Of a DNA stretch of 41,016 nt, positions 16,471-25,082 are shown piece after piece. A model generated the notes under the pieces. The model was not told the origin of the DNA. It did not search any database and saw only the letters and a program-made list of their open reading frames with translations. The translations under genes were made by a program, and so were the position numbers. How positions within the stretch are numbered: position 1 is the stretch's first letter; every line of letters starts with the position of its first letter. Origin of the DNA: RGIG7213 sp045545665 (GTDB lineage Bacteria > Bacillota > Clostridia > Oscillospirales > CAG-272); NCBI GenBank assembly GCA_045545665.1, contig JAZQBL010000023.1, positions 1 through 41,016 of the forward strand, read 5' to 3'.

Positions 16471-16507
16471 ACGGAAAAATACAAAGTAAACAGAAAGGAA
16501 GATAAAT

Positions 16508-17425
16508 ATGCGTCATTTGATTGATATTAAAGATCTTACAGTCGGTGAGATCGACGAGTTGATTGAGTGTGCAGAGGACATAATTGCAGATCCGAAAAAA
16601 TATTCGGAAGTATGCCGCGGCAAAAAACTTGCAACACTGTTTTTTGAACCGTCTACACGCACAAGACTCTCATTTGAAGCTGCAATGTGGGAACTCGGAG
16701 GAAGTGTTCTCGGTTTTTCATCTGCCGAAACAAGCTCTGCTTCAAAAGGTGAAAGCGTTGCCGATACGACGAGAGTTGTCGGCTGCTACGCCGATATAAT
16801 TGCTATGCGCCACCCCAAGGAAGGAGCACCCCTTGCAGCGGCAATGAAGTCGTATATTCCGATAATAAACGCAGGCGACGGCGGACACAATCACCCTACA
16901 CAGACACTTACCGACCTTTTGACGATAAAACGTGAAAAGGGAAGACTTAACAATTTCACCATAGGCTTCTGCGGTGACTTGAAATTCGGAAGAACAGTAC
17001 ATTCACTTATATCAGCTCTCAGCAGATATAAGGATATTAATTATGTTTTCATATCTCCTCCCGAGCTCAAGCTCCCCGATTATATAAAGACGGACGTTCT
17101 CGATGCGTATAACATTCAGTATACGGAGATCGAAAGAATGGACGAAATACTTCCCACACTTGACATTCTCTATATGACAAGAGTACAGAAGGAAAGATTC
17201 TTTAATGAAGCTGATTATATAAGACTCAAAGACACATATATCTTCAATCAGGAAAAGCTTGCACTTTCAAAACCCGATCTTTCCATACTTCACCCGCTTC
17301 CCCGCGTAAACGAAATATCATCGGATATTGACGATGATCCCCGCGCATGCTACTTCAAGCAGGCACGTAACGGAAAGTATATAAGAATGGCGCTTATTAT
17401 GAAGCTTTTGGAGGTGTCGGTATGA
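16508..17425 (+). CDS. pyrB: Aspartate carbamoyltransferase catalytic chain
   Basis: A 305-residue catalytic subunit forming carbamoyl-aspartate from carbamoyl phosphate and aspartate, the committed step of pyrimidine synthesis. The carbamoyl phosphate site FEPSTRTRLSFE is at 46-57, with ASKGES, HPTQTLTDLL and HPLPRVNEI in the expected order. Length is normal. It overlaps pyrI by 4 bases (ATGA), so the two subunits are translationally coupled and should form the regulated c6r6 holoenzyme. AAAGGAAG precedes the ATG. Confidence 0.97.
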   Translation: MRHLIDIKDLTVGEIDELIECAEDIIADPKKYSEVCRGKKLATLFFEPSTRTRLSFEAAMWELGGSVLGFSSAETSSASKGESVADTTRVVGCYADIIAMRHPKEGAPLAAAMKSYIPIINAGDGGHNHPTQTLTDLLTIKREKGRLNNFTIGFCGDLKFGRTVHSLISALSRYKDINYVFISPPELKLPDYIKTDVLDAYNIQYTEIERMDEILPTLDILYMTRVQKERFFNEADYIRLKDTYIFNQEKLALSKPDLSILHPLPRVNEISSDIDDDPRACYFKQARNGKYIRMALIMKLLEVSV

Positions 17426-17850
17426 AAATAGATTCCATAAACAACGGTTATGTGCTTGACCATATAAGAGCAGGAAACGGTATCAACATCTATAATTATC
17501 TGAAGCTTGATACACTTGATTGTTCCGTTGCTATGATACGCAACGTCAAAAGCAAGAAGATGGGCAAAAAGGACATAATCAAAATAGATTCGCTTTTTGA
17601 CATCAATCTTGACGTTCTCGGATATATTGATCCCGATATTACGGTAAACGTCATAAAGGACGGCGTACTTGTTGAGAAAAAACAGCTCAAGCTTCCTTCA
17701 ACGCTTAAAAACGTGCTTAAGTGTAAAAACCCCCGTTGCATTACGAATGCGGAATCTGACCTTGAACACATATTTAAGCTTACAGATCCGAACAGACGCA
17801 CATACAGATGCATATACTGTGAAATGCAGGCAAAGAATTTTGAAGCCTGA
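17422..17850 (+). CDS. pyrI: Aspartate carbamoyltransferase regulatory chain
   Basis: A 142-residue regulatory subunit. The N-terminal allosteric domain begins with INNGYVLDHIRAGNG, the CTP/ATP-binding segment. The C-terminal zinc domain has Cys101, Cys106, Cys130 and Cys133 (CKNPRC and CIYC), which link it to PyrB. It confers CTP inhibition in the enterobacterial enzyme. A separate pyrI is typical of Clostridia and Enterobacteria and absent from Bacillus, which supports the taxonomic reading. Confidence 0.97.
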   Translation: MKIDSINNGYVLDHIRAGNGINIYNYLKLDTLDCSVAMIRNVKSKKMGKKDIIKIDSLFDINLDVLGYIDPDITVNVIKDGVLVEKKQLKLPSTLKNVLKCKNPRCITNAESDLEHIFKLTDPNRRTYRCIYCEMQAKNFEA

Positions 17851-17866
17851 ATAAACAGGAGTAATT

Positions 17867-18457
17867 ATGGCTAAAGTCAGTTGGAAAGGATCAACTCTGC
17901 TTGCGCCCGTTCCGCCCGTGATGGTTAGTTGCGGCACGGCAGAAAATTCAAATATCATTACGGTTGCCTGGTGTGGAATACTGTCATCGTCACCTGCAAA
18001 AACGTACGTTTCGATACGTCCCGAACGCCATTCGTATTCGCTCATAAAGGAAACAAGACAGTTGGCGATAAACCTCACGACGACCGATCTCGTTTATGCG
18101 TGCGACTGGTGCGGTATACGCTCGGGCAGAGACGTTGACAAGTTTGAAAAAATGCACCTCACAAAAGGTGTTGCAAAGGAGATATCAGCGCCTCTTATAG
18201 AGGAATCACCGCTCAGCCTTGAATGTGTTGTAACGGATATAATTCCTATGGGTTCGCACGATGTGTTCGTGTGTGATATCGTTGCAGTTGACGTCGATGA
18301 AAAGCTGTTAGATGATAAAGGCAAGCTTCACCTTGAAGGTTGCGGACTCGTCGGCTACAGTCACGGACAATACTTCAAACTCGGCAGATCGCTCGGTGCG
18401 TTTGGATTTTCTCACGCAAAGAAGAAGAAAAGTCCGAAAAAGCAGACTAAAAAATAA
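17867..18457 (+). CDS. Flavin reductase-like FMN-binding protein (flavoredoxin type)
   Basis: A 196-residue protein of the flavin reductase-like/flavoredoxin family, cytoplasmic FMN-binding electron-transfer proteins of anaerobes. The fold markers are the N-terminal PVPPVMVSCG strand, NIITVAWCG, the phosphate-binding YVSIRPERHSY loop and a central NLTTTDLVYACDWCG segment with two cysteines. The C-terminus is a lysine-rich tail. The ATG has AGGAG 5-6 nt upstream. It lies 16 bp after pyrI, so it is probably read from the pyr transcript, although no pyrimidine role is obvious. A terminator follows directly. Confidence 0.87.
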   Translation: MAKVSWKGSTLLAPVPPVMVSCGTAENSNIITVAWCGILSSSPAKTYVSIRPERHSYSLIKETRQLAINLTTTDLVYACDWCGIRSGRDVDKFEKMHLTKGVAKEISAPLIEESPLSLECVVTDIIPMGSHDVFVCDIVAVDVDEKLLDDKGKLHLEGCGLVGYSHGQYFKLGRSLGAFGFSHAKKKKSPKKQTKK

Positions 18458-18463
18458 AAAAAT

Positions 18464-18493
18464 GATCGGTTCATATTTGAGCCGATCTTTTTT
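18464..18493 (+). terminator. Rho-independent terminator after the flavin reductase gene
   Basis: A 9-bp stem (18464-18472 with 18479-18487, one G-T pair) with a 6-nt loop is followed by six T. It closes the pyrBI transcript just before a new promoter. Confidence 0.85.
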
Positions 18494-18494
18494 C

Positions 18495-18523
18495 TTGACC
18501 TTTTTTATTTTATGTGGTATAAT
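18495..18523 (+). promoter_or_regulatory. Strong promoter placed at the radical SAM start codon
   Basis: TTGACC (18495-18500), 17 bp, TATAAT (18518-18523). The expected transcription start near 18530 is within 0-10 bases of the candidate start codons GTG 18531, ATG 18534 and GTG 18540. Confidence 0.8.
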
Positions 18524-18533
18524 TTTCACGGTG

Positions 18534-19547
18534 ATGAAAGTGAAAAATAAATATTTTAATCCTTATTTGAAAAATATTAACCGTATCGAGGCAGTTGTAA
18601 CGTACGAGTGTACGGGAAACTGTCGCCACTGTTCTCAAGGAGACGTGCGCTTCAGAGGAGTTATTGATAAAGACAGAGTAACGGATGCGATGCGTAAGCT
18701 CTTTGAAATATATGATATTGAATCTGTAATGACCTTCGGCGGCGAACCGCTGATATATCCGGATGATGTATGCGCTATTTTATCGTGTGCGAAAGATCAC
18801 AATATTCCGAAACGCCAAGTAATAACGAACGGTTATTTCAGCAAAGATGAAGAAAAAATATATAGTGTTGCAGAAAAGCTTGCAAAATCAGAAGTAAACG
18901 ACGTTTTATTATCAGTCGATGCTTTTCATCAGGAAAATATCCCGACAGATCCCGTTATGACGTTCGCAAAAGCGCTTAAAGAGTTTAAAGTACCTGTACG
19001 GATAAATCCTGCATGGCTATTAAATAAAAACTATCCGTGTGAGTTTAATGATAAAACTCACGGAATACTGAATGTTTTTGAAAAACAAGGTTTTTATGTG
19101 TGTGACGGCAATATTATTTTTCCAAAGGGAAACGCTTTAAAATATTTGAATGAATATTTTATTGATGCAAATATAGAAGATCCCTATGAGGAAGATCCCA
19201 AAAATGTACGTACCGTATCGTTTGAGCCGTGCGGTAACGTTTTAAACGGAAATATTTACAGTAGCAATATCGAAGATATAATATCGTCGTATGACCCTTC
19301 TGACAGCCGAGCGTTGAAGAGAATAGCAGAAATGGAAAGTTATATGGACGACGTTATTTTTGCTAAAGCAAACGGTGATATTGAGGATGAAAAAATAAAA
19401 GAAAAAATATCAAATCTTACAAAATATATGACGTGCGGCGAATATCTTGAAGATTACGAAAGATACGAAAACGGAAAAATACCGAAAAATTTAAAGTGCG
19501 GTGTACTTTCGCAGGACGCACTGTACGACCTTCTTTCGGAAATATAA
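18534..19547 (+). CDS. Radical SAM protein of unknown substrate
   Basis: A 337-residue radical S-adenosylmethionine protein. Cys26, Cys30 and Cys33 in TYECTGNCRHCSQGD form the CX3CX2C motif for the 4Fe-4S cluster; TFGGEPLIYPD is the SAM-binding GGE strand. A C-terminal region carries a few more cysteines but no clear SPASM pattern. The frame is open far upstream, but TTGACC-N17-TATAAT lies in that stretch, so the ATG at 18534 or the GTG at 18540 (preceded by GGTGAT, complementary to the 16S tail) is the likely start. No partner gene or precursor peptide is adjacent. Function unknown. Confidence 0.85.
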   Translation: MKVKNKYFNPYLKNINRIEAVVTYECTGNCRHCSQGDVRFRGVIDKDRVTDAMRKLFEIYDIESVMTFGGEPLIYPDDVCAILSCAKDHNIPKRQVITNGYFSKDEEKIYSVAEKLAKSEVNDVLLSVDAFHQENIPTDPVMTFAKALKEFKVPVRINPAWLLNKNYPCEFNDKTHGILNVFEKQGFYVCDGNIIFPKGNALKYLNEYFIDANIEDPYEEDPKNVRTVSFEPCGNVLNGNIYSSNIEDIISSYDPSDSRALKRIAEMESYMDDVIFAKANGDIEDEKIKEKISNLTKYMTCGEYLEDYERYENGKIPKNLKCGVLSQDALYDLLSEI

Positions 19548-19553
19548 ATATTA

Positions 19554-19593
19554 AAAAAGTTATTTTATATCAAACGATACAAGATAACTTTTT
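19554..19593. terminator. Bidirectional terminator between convergent genes
   Basis: AAAAAGTTAT (19554-19563) and ATAACTTTTT (19584-19593) form a 10-bp A/T-flanked stem with a 20-nt loop, between the radical SAM gene and the minus-strand MATE gene, with T runs on both strands. Confidence 0.65.
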
Positions 19594-19594
19594 A

Positions 19595-20983
19595 TTATAT
19601 TTTATCTGCAAGTGTGCGGCGCTTTTGCCAAATTCCCGACAGAAAATAAATAAGTCCCGGAACGGCAAAGCCGTAAGGAGCAAGTCCGTACCCAAGAACG
19701 AACCCGAAAAATCCAAGGTCGAGATATATTCCGAAAAGCCAGCTCAGACCGATACGGAGGAAAACTCCGTCGAGAAGAGCAAGCACCATGCTGAAACGGG
19801 CATTTCCGATGCCTTGAATAAAAGCTCCGCTTCCTCTCATAACAGCAAGAGCAGGGAACATCCAAACAATTGCTTTTATGAACGTACCTGACATTTCGTG
19901 AACGGCAGGGTCGTCTGAAAATACCATAAAAAGATATTTTCCGAATACCAAATAAAGCGTAACAAAAACAACGGTAAATACGGCAGAGAATATCCAGGCG
20001 CTGTAAACTACCTTTTTTGCACGTTCTGTTTCTCCTGCACCGATATTCTGGCTTATCATCGGCATTGCCGCGTGCTGTATGCCGAGAGATATCTTGTTTA
20101 TTATATCATCAATACGAATTCCGACACCAAAGGTTGCGGAAGCGATAACGCCTACGTCGTTTATCATCGAGTTTACAAAAAGCATAGATATGTTTATAGC
20201 ACCCGACTGTATAGCCATAGGAGTACCAAGCGCGGTGATCATTCCCACGTATTTTTTATTCATAACAAAGCTTTCTTTTTTGAAATCAAACCCGAAAGCC
20301 TCTTTATGTTTTAAAAGGTATAAGAGGGAGAATATAAACGACACAGCCTGTCCTGTAATAGTAGCCCACGCCGCACCGGCAACTCCCATACCGAGAAATC
20401 CCGTGAAAACGATATCAAGTATAAGGTTGACAGCAGATGCAATACCGATGAATAAAAACGGTCTTTTGGCATCTCCCATTCCTCTTAAAACCGCCGATAC
20501 CATATTGTATCCTGCGGTAAAAATAAGTCCGGCACCGCAAATTATGAGATAATCCTCCGACATGGCGTACGATTCTGCGGGGATGTTCATTACGTCAAGG
20601 ATCCAACCCTTGAGTAAGAGCATAATTGAGGATAAAAAGAGCGCCAAGAATAAAACGAACGTGAAAAGCGTTCCGATAATATCGTTCATTTCACGCTTTT
20701 TCCCCGCACCGAGTGCCTGGGATATAAGGACCTGACCGCCGTTTGAAAATCCGAGACACACCATTGTGGCAAAGTTTAAGATCTGGCTGCTTTGCGATAC
20801 GGCGGAAAGTCCGGCTGTGCCGACGTATTTTCCGACGATTATCATATCTATCGTGCTGTACAGCACCTGCAGAGCGTTTGATGCCATAAACGGCAGAGCA
20901 AAGAAAAACAACTGCTTTGATATGTTTCCCGTCGTAAAGTTTTTTGATAAAGTTGATGTTTTCATTTTTTTACCATTGTTCAA
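19595..20983 (-). CDS. MATE/MOP-family flippase at the end of the choline operon
   Basis: A 462-residue MATE-type protein with about twelve helices. The N-terminal half has FALPFMASNALQVLYSTIDMIIVGKYVG, and the repeat in the second half has MISQNIGAGETERAKK. It is last in the minus-strand operon that carries licC, licA and licB. In pneumococcus a member of the same MOP superfamily, TacF, flips choline-bearing teichoic acid precursors, so a flippase role is possible; the sequence itself reads as an ordinary DinF/NorM-like MATE. The start is a TTG with GGAGGA 7 nt upstream; an in-frame ATG at 20965 is the alternative. The ribosome site is inside a perfect hairpin. Confidence 0.9.
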   Translation of the reverse strand: MNNGKKMKTSTLSKNFTTGNISKQLFFFALPFMASNALQVLYSTIDMIIVGKYVGTAGLSAVSQSSQILNFATMVCLGFSNGGQVLISQALGAGKKREMNDIIGTLFTFVLFLALFLSSIMLLLKGWILDVMNIPAESYAMSEDYLIICGAGLIFTAGYNMVSAVLRGMGDAKRPFLFIGIASAVNLILDIVFTGFLGMGVAGAAWATITGQAVSFIFSLLYLLKHKEAFGFDFKKESFVMNKKYVGMITALGTPMAIQSGAINISMLFVNSMINDVGVIASATFGVGIRIDDIINKISLGIQHAAMPMISQNIGAGETERAKKVVYSAWIFSAVFTVVFVTLYLVFGKYLFMVFSDDPAVHEMSGTFIKAIVWMFPALAVMRGSGAFIQGIGNARFSMVLALLDGVFLRIGLSWLFGIYLDLGFFGFVLGYGLAPYGFAVPGLIYFLSGIWQKRRTLADKI

Positions 20984-20990
20984 ATATGTA

Positions 20991-21016
20991 TCCTCCGGAA
21001 AAGCTTATCCGGAGGA
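20991..21016 (-). promoter_or_regulatory. Hairpin sequestering the ribosome binding site of the operon's MATE gene
   Basis: TCCTCCGGA (20991-20999) and TCCGGAGGA (21008-21016) form a perfect 9-bp stem with an 8-nt loop. In the minus-strand mRNA the GGAGGA Shine-Dalgarno is the 3' arm. It starts 7 bases after the preceding gene's stop codon, so ribosomes finishing that gene could open it. There is no T run. Confidence 0.6.
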
Positions 21017-21023
21017 TGAGAAA

Positions 21024-23789
21024 TCACGGTGCCTTATGGTCTTTAAGTACCGTTTCAGCGTCGTAAAACGTCCAGTTGTCCTTGTTCCAAAGGTCTTCCT
21101 TTACGCTTGCCCAACGTGCGGGAAGGAAAGTGTTACCGTTATTTTTACCGGTCTGGAACGTATCTGAAATTATTATAAACTGATCGTGAGCAGTCTTTTC
21201 ATCGCTGTTTATCGGCTTCTTTGTAAAAGGATTAACAGGGTTTTCTATAAGTCCGCCCATAGCCTTTACAGGAACGTCGGCGTTTGTCATAAATTCATTT
21301 GACACTGTAAATTCCTTACTGTTGAAATCCTTTACCATAAGAAGAGGATAATAAAATTCAACGTCTTTTCTTCTGTCACCGTCGTTTGTAAGTTCTTCTA
21401 TCTGTCCGAGATCACGTCCGTGGTCCGATACGAGAATTATTCTCGTATTGTCGTAAACGCCGTTTTCTTTCAGATAGTCGAACCATTCGCCGAGCTTCAG
21501 AAACGATGCCATATTTATGTGATAATGACTCATCTGGAATGAAGTTTCAACTTTAAGCTGTACACCGTCAACGAGGAATCTGTCTGCGTGCTCACGGTCG
21601 TACTGCGTGTTATCGACTGTTGCCTGCGGTACGTAGTCGGGAGCTTGTAAAAGTGCAGGCTCGTGAGTAGTATCATTTGTCATAAGCAGGAAAGTATTTT
21701 CACCGCCGTTTGAAATGTTCGTCATCTTTTCCATATTTTCGAGCACTTCATAAGAACTCATAAACGGAGCGTAAAAACCGTCAGCAGTTGACATACTGTG
21801 CTGTACGTGAGAGGATGAACCTTCGGAATTTGTATTGGCAGACGTTATACGGTTGTATTCGCCTTTGTCATACAGAGCGTGCTGTGTGAAAAGAGGCATA
21901 CTTTTCATAAAGCCGAGGCAGAAGAAGTTTCTGTGATTGTTCTTTATGGATGCTTCTTTTTCCTGCGTATTACCGAATTTGCCTTTCGTTATATAAGCGT
22001 CGATATCGGGATATTCGTTAAAAACGGAAAGGTCGGGTATCCATTTGTAGTTTGCGTAAACGGGATCGAAGACGGTAACGTCGTATCCGTTTTTATCAAA
22101 CGTAACGGGCATAACTTTGAGTGCTTCGTTGTGCTTTGATACAAGTGATTCGGAATCACGGCGGTTAAGCTCAACGGGTGTATATTCATACCCGCCAAGC
22201 AGTGCAGGAGATGCAAAATTCGTATATCCGCCGAATGATATCGTGTTCTTGTAATATGTAAATCCCGAGAATTTTTCTTTCAATTCCGGCTTTTCCTTAA
22301 TCATATACGGAACGTACTGCCCCATTGCACGGTCGAGCATAATGACAACGACATTCTTTCCTTTTTTGCTCAATTGGAAATCGGGGAAATTGTCGTTTTG
22401 TGCCGTTACTTCGCTGACAGAGGAACGAATTGCCACGACGTTTACTGCCGACATACCGACCAATGCTATCATCGCCGTGCAGAGGACCGTGGCTGTTACT
22501 TTTCTGAATTTTATGATGCAGAATACTGTAACGGCGCACAGAGCGATCACGGTGATCACGTTGAGTATCTGCGAAAACGTCGAAAAAGAAACGCCGTTTT
22601 CGTATTGCAAAGTCGGGGAAATAACACCGAGATCCGTACCGAAAAACATATAGTTCACAAGTGCAACTATGGAAAATGCAAACATGATACGTTCAAAAAT
22701 AACTTTTCCCGAAGGACTTGCAAGCCAGTAGAATACGCCCATCCAGACGAGGAAAAATCCGCCTGCCATACAAGCCGAGCTCACTATATACCAGGTGGGG
22801 TCGTGAAAATGCGACACGTCAATATATTCCTGCGGGGATGAGGCAATAAACGCAGAGGGAATCAAAATACCGATAAGTACCGTTAAAAATAAACCGCCTG
22901 CAATAAAATATTTGCGTTTCGGCTCTGCCGTTATAGGCTTCGGCGTAAACGGAACGTTTGATTTTATTACGTGGAAAAGTATCGGCAGCTGCAACAGCGC
23001 ACCAAGGCACAGAAGCGGAACTTTTACAGTGCTTTCCGGATCTGTAACCATAAAAAACGAAACGATACATCCGATTCCGATAACTGATAAGGAGATCCGC
23101 AGAACCTTCTGGGGATTTTTAAGCTTGTAAAAAATGTTCTTGAAGAGGGAAAACAGATTGTTTAAAGTCCAGTAAAATACAAGGCACGACGGGGATGTGT
23201 AAAGGAATACAAGGAAGAAAAGAGCCATTGCATAAAGCTGTATCTTCGTTTTCAAAGGAAATCCCTTAAGATATATTGCACTTGAAATTATGTTGATCGC
23301 CGTCATAAGAACAGGCAGCAGATTTATCGTAAGCGGACCGATAACTATAAGTCCGTCCGGTGCGCCGAGATCTTTGATAGGACCGAATGTGACACCGTCA
23401 AGAATGTCAAGTCCCGACAGAAATTGATAAGCCGCCATAAAAAACGGTATTTCAAGCAAAAGGGAAACAGAACCGCTGAGTGCGTTTGTGGGTTTATAGT
23501 TGTTCTGTCTGTAATACGTTTGCAGAATCATCATTCTCTCATCACCGGAGAATGTTTTCTTGATATGCTCAACACCTTTTTGAAGCTTTGCTTCAACGTC
23601 ACGTGTTCTTTCCTGCATAGCGTCGGCACGCTTATACAAAGGAAGCACGAGCACGTTCATAACGAGACTCAAAAAAATTATCGCAACACCGGGGTTTCCG
23701 ACGATCTCGTTTGCAGTTTTGAAAATAATTTCAAATATGAGCTTTAAAGGACCTAAAAATATAGTTTCAAGGATAGACCAAAATGACAT
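21024..23789 (-). CDS. Fusion of a YidC/Oxa1-like membrane domain with a sulfatase/LTA synthase-fold ectodomain
   Basis: A 921-residue membrane protein. Residues about 25-225 match YidC/Oxa1: NPGVAIIFLSLVMNVLVLPLY, a charged cytoplasmic hairpin, ALSGSVSLLLEIPFFMAAYQFL and CLVFYWTLNNLFSLFKN. Asn45 stands where Gram-positive YidC usually has the groove arginine, so ordinary insertase activity is doubtful. Residues about 230-450 add six or seven helices. Residues about 478-880 form an extracellular alkaline-phosphatase/sulfatase-type domain with metal ligands Asp486 (VIMLDRAMG), Asp789 and His790 (VSDHGRD) and a likely nucleophile Thr523 or Ser527 (GGYTNFASPALLGG). Such domains in LtaS and EptA/OpgB transfer phospho-alcohols. 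It starts 1 base after the TagF-like gene. I infer a phospho-alcohol transferase or hydrolase on a surface polymer. Confidence 0.85.
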   Translation of the reverse strand: MSFWSILETIFLGPLKLIFEIIFKTANEIVGNPGVAIIFLSLVMNVLVLPLYKRADAMQERTRDVEAKLQKGVEHIKKTFSGDERMMILQTYYRQNNYKPTNALSGSVSLLLEIPFFMAAYQFLSGLDILDGVTFGPIKDLGAPDGLIVIGPLTINLLPVLMTAINIISSAIYLKGFPLKTKIQLYAMALFFLVFLYTSPSCLVFYWTLNNLFSLFKNIFYKLKNPQKVLRISLSVIGIGCIVSFFMVTDPESTVKVPLLCLGALLQLPILFHVIKSNVPFTPKPITAEPKRKYFIAGGLFLTVLIGILIPSAFIASSPQEYIDVSHFHDPTWYIVSSACMAGGFFLVWMGVFYWLASPSGKVIFERIMFAFSIVALVNYMFFGTDLGVISPTLQYENGVSFSTFSQILNVITVIALCAVTVFCIIKFRKVTATVLCTAMIALVGMSAVNVVAIRSSVSEVTAQNDNFPDFQLSKKGKNVVVIMLDRAMGQYVPYMIKEKPELKEKFSGFTYYKNTISFGGYTNFASPALLGGYEYTPVELNRRDSESLVSKHNEALKVMPVTFDKNGYDVTVFDPVYANYKWIPDLSVFNEYPDIDAYITKGKFGNTQEKEASIKNNHRNFFCLGFMKSMPLFTQHALYDKGEYNRITSANTNSEGSSSHVQHSMSTADGFYAPFMSSYEVLENMEKMTNISNGGENTFLLMTNDTTHEPALLQAPDYVPQATVDNTQYDREHADRFLVDGVQLKVETSFQMSHYHINMASFLKLGEWFDYLKENGVYDNTRIILVSDHGRDLGQIEELTNDGDRRKDVEFYYPLLMVKDFNSKEFTVSNEFMTNADVPVKAMGGLIENPVNPFTKKPINSDEKTAHDQFIIISDTFQTGKNNGNTFLPARWASVKEDLWNKDNWTFYDAETVLKDHKAP

Positions 23790-23790
23790 A

Positions 23791-25029
23791 TTATTCTTTT
23801 CGTCCTCCTTTTTCTGTTAATTCAGCGTATTTTTTGATAAGATAATCTGCAGTAAGCTCAGCGCCCTTACCGAAGTTTTCCCACGTTTCTTCTTTAACGC
23901 ACTTGCGTCCTTCAGCGTATGCGGGGTCAGCTATACATTTGTCGATTACGTTTTTAAGATCATTCATATTTTCTTTCGTTAATTGACATCCGAGCTTCGG
24001 AAGCGCTCCGACGGTCCACAGCGGCTTTTCAAGCCACCAGGCGTCGTATGGGCTGAGATCGAAATCCGGATCTGTATATATAACAGGTTTATCGTAAACG
24101 AGCGTAAAGTCGAATATTACACCGGAAAAGTCTGAAATCAATATATCCGAACGTGACAGGACGTTAAAATTGTCCGTATCGGAGTTCCATTCAAAATGTT
24201 CGTTTTCGGGATATTTTTTCATCAGACGCTCGATCATTTCCTTTTCGGATGTGAATGATTGAGGGTGCGGACGGACGATTATGTGATATCCCGTGTTTAT
24301 AAGCACGTCGAGTATCTTTTCACCGTACACACTCAGTATGGCGCTTTTTCCCCAGGAGGGAGCAAGCAACACCGTACGCGGATGATCTTTCGGCGAGCCT
24401 TCTTTTTCAAGACGTTTTGCCATTTCATCCATATACGGTATACCGACTTTTACGAGCTCCTTTTCGGGAAGACCGCGAAGCTTTTCAAGCTCACGTATAT
24501 CCTGCGCCTGGTATTCTCCCGAAAGTAAAACCGCATCGTAGTAGTCAATACCGAACATTCTGTAAAGAGTTATTTCGCTTGCCGCGTGCGGTATATGTAC
24601 GTAACAGTCAACGAGCTTAGATTTTTTCCACTGGTAAACGTCAAGCCCCGGAGTTGTTGAAAGAACGATGGAAGCGTTTAAAAAGTTAAGCTTCATAAAA
24701 GCCTTGTTTTCCGAACCTATAAATTCCGCTTTTACGTGGGGATAGGAACATTCAAGAGCTTTATCATCATCCGACATAGTAAAATACTTAACGTCAACAC
24801 CTCGGCAGTCAAGCTCACGGCAGATGGGTTCAAATACCGACCAGTATCTTTTGTTGTCTGAAAATATAACGATAGGCGTTTTTTTGTCATCCATCTTTGT
24901 TTTACCGCCGCTTAGCTTGAAGCGGAATTTTATAAAAAACATCCTTAACGAAAATATGCTTGCACCGATAATACCTATAAGTATGGTAAAAAGCATACTT
25001 CCCGTTCCCGGGTCAATATACAAAAACAT
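23791..25029 (-). CDS. CDP-glycerol glycerophosphotransferase-family protein (TagB/TagF-like)
   Basis: A 412-residue GT-B type transferase. An N-terminal helix (residues about 10-33) follows a FLYIDPGTGSMLF motif. The TagF-type catalytic features are present: YVHIPHAASE (His145, His148), VRPHPQ (253-257) and SDFSGVIFDF (299-308). Enzymes of this family transfer phosphoglycerol or phosphoribitol from CDP-alcohols to teichoic acid primers at the cytoplasmic face. Next to licABC it is well placed to use CDP-choline or CDP-glycerol, and it may replace the missing LicD. AGGAG precedes the ATG at 25029. At about 410 residues it has the short TagB-like size and lacks the extra N-terminal domain of TagF. 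Confidence 0.88.
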   Translation of the reverse strand: MFLYIDPGTGSMLFTILIGIIGASIFSLRMFFIKFRFKLSGGKTKMDDKKTPIVIFSDNKRYWSVFEPICRELDCRGVDVKYFTMSDDDKALECSYPHVKAEFIGSENKAFMKLNFLNASIVLSTTPGLDVYQWKKSKLVDCYVHIPHAASEITLYRMFGIDYYDAVLLSGEYQAQDIRELEKLRGLPEKELVKVGIPYMDEMAKRLEKEGSPKDHPRTVLLAPSWGKSAILSVYGEKILDVLINTGYHIIVRPHPQSFTSEKEMIERLMKKYPENEHFEWNSDTDNFNVLSRSDILISDFSGVIFDFTLVYDKPVIYTDPDFDLSPYDAWWLEKPLWTVGALPKLGCQLTKENMNDLKNVIDKCIADPAYAEGRKCVKEETWENFGKGAELTADYLIKKYAELTEKGGRKE

Positions 25030-25082
25030 AGTTATCTCCTGATTGCCTGAGCAAAGTAGCAGCCGCTGTAAAGTGCGGTAAG

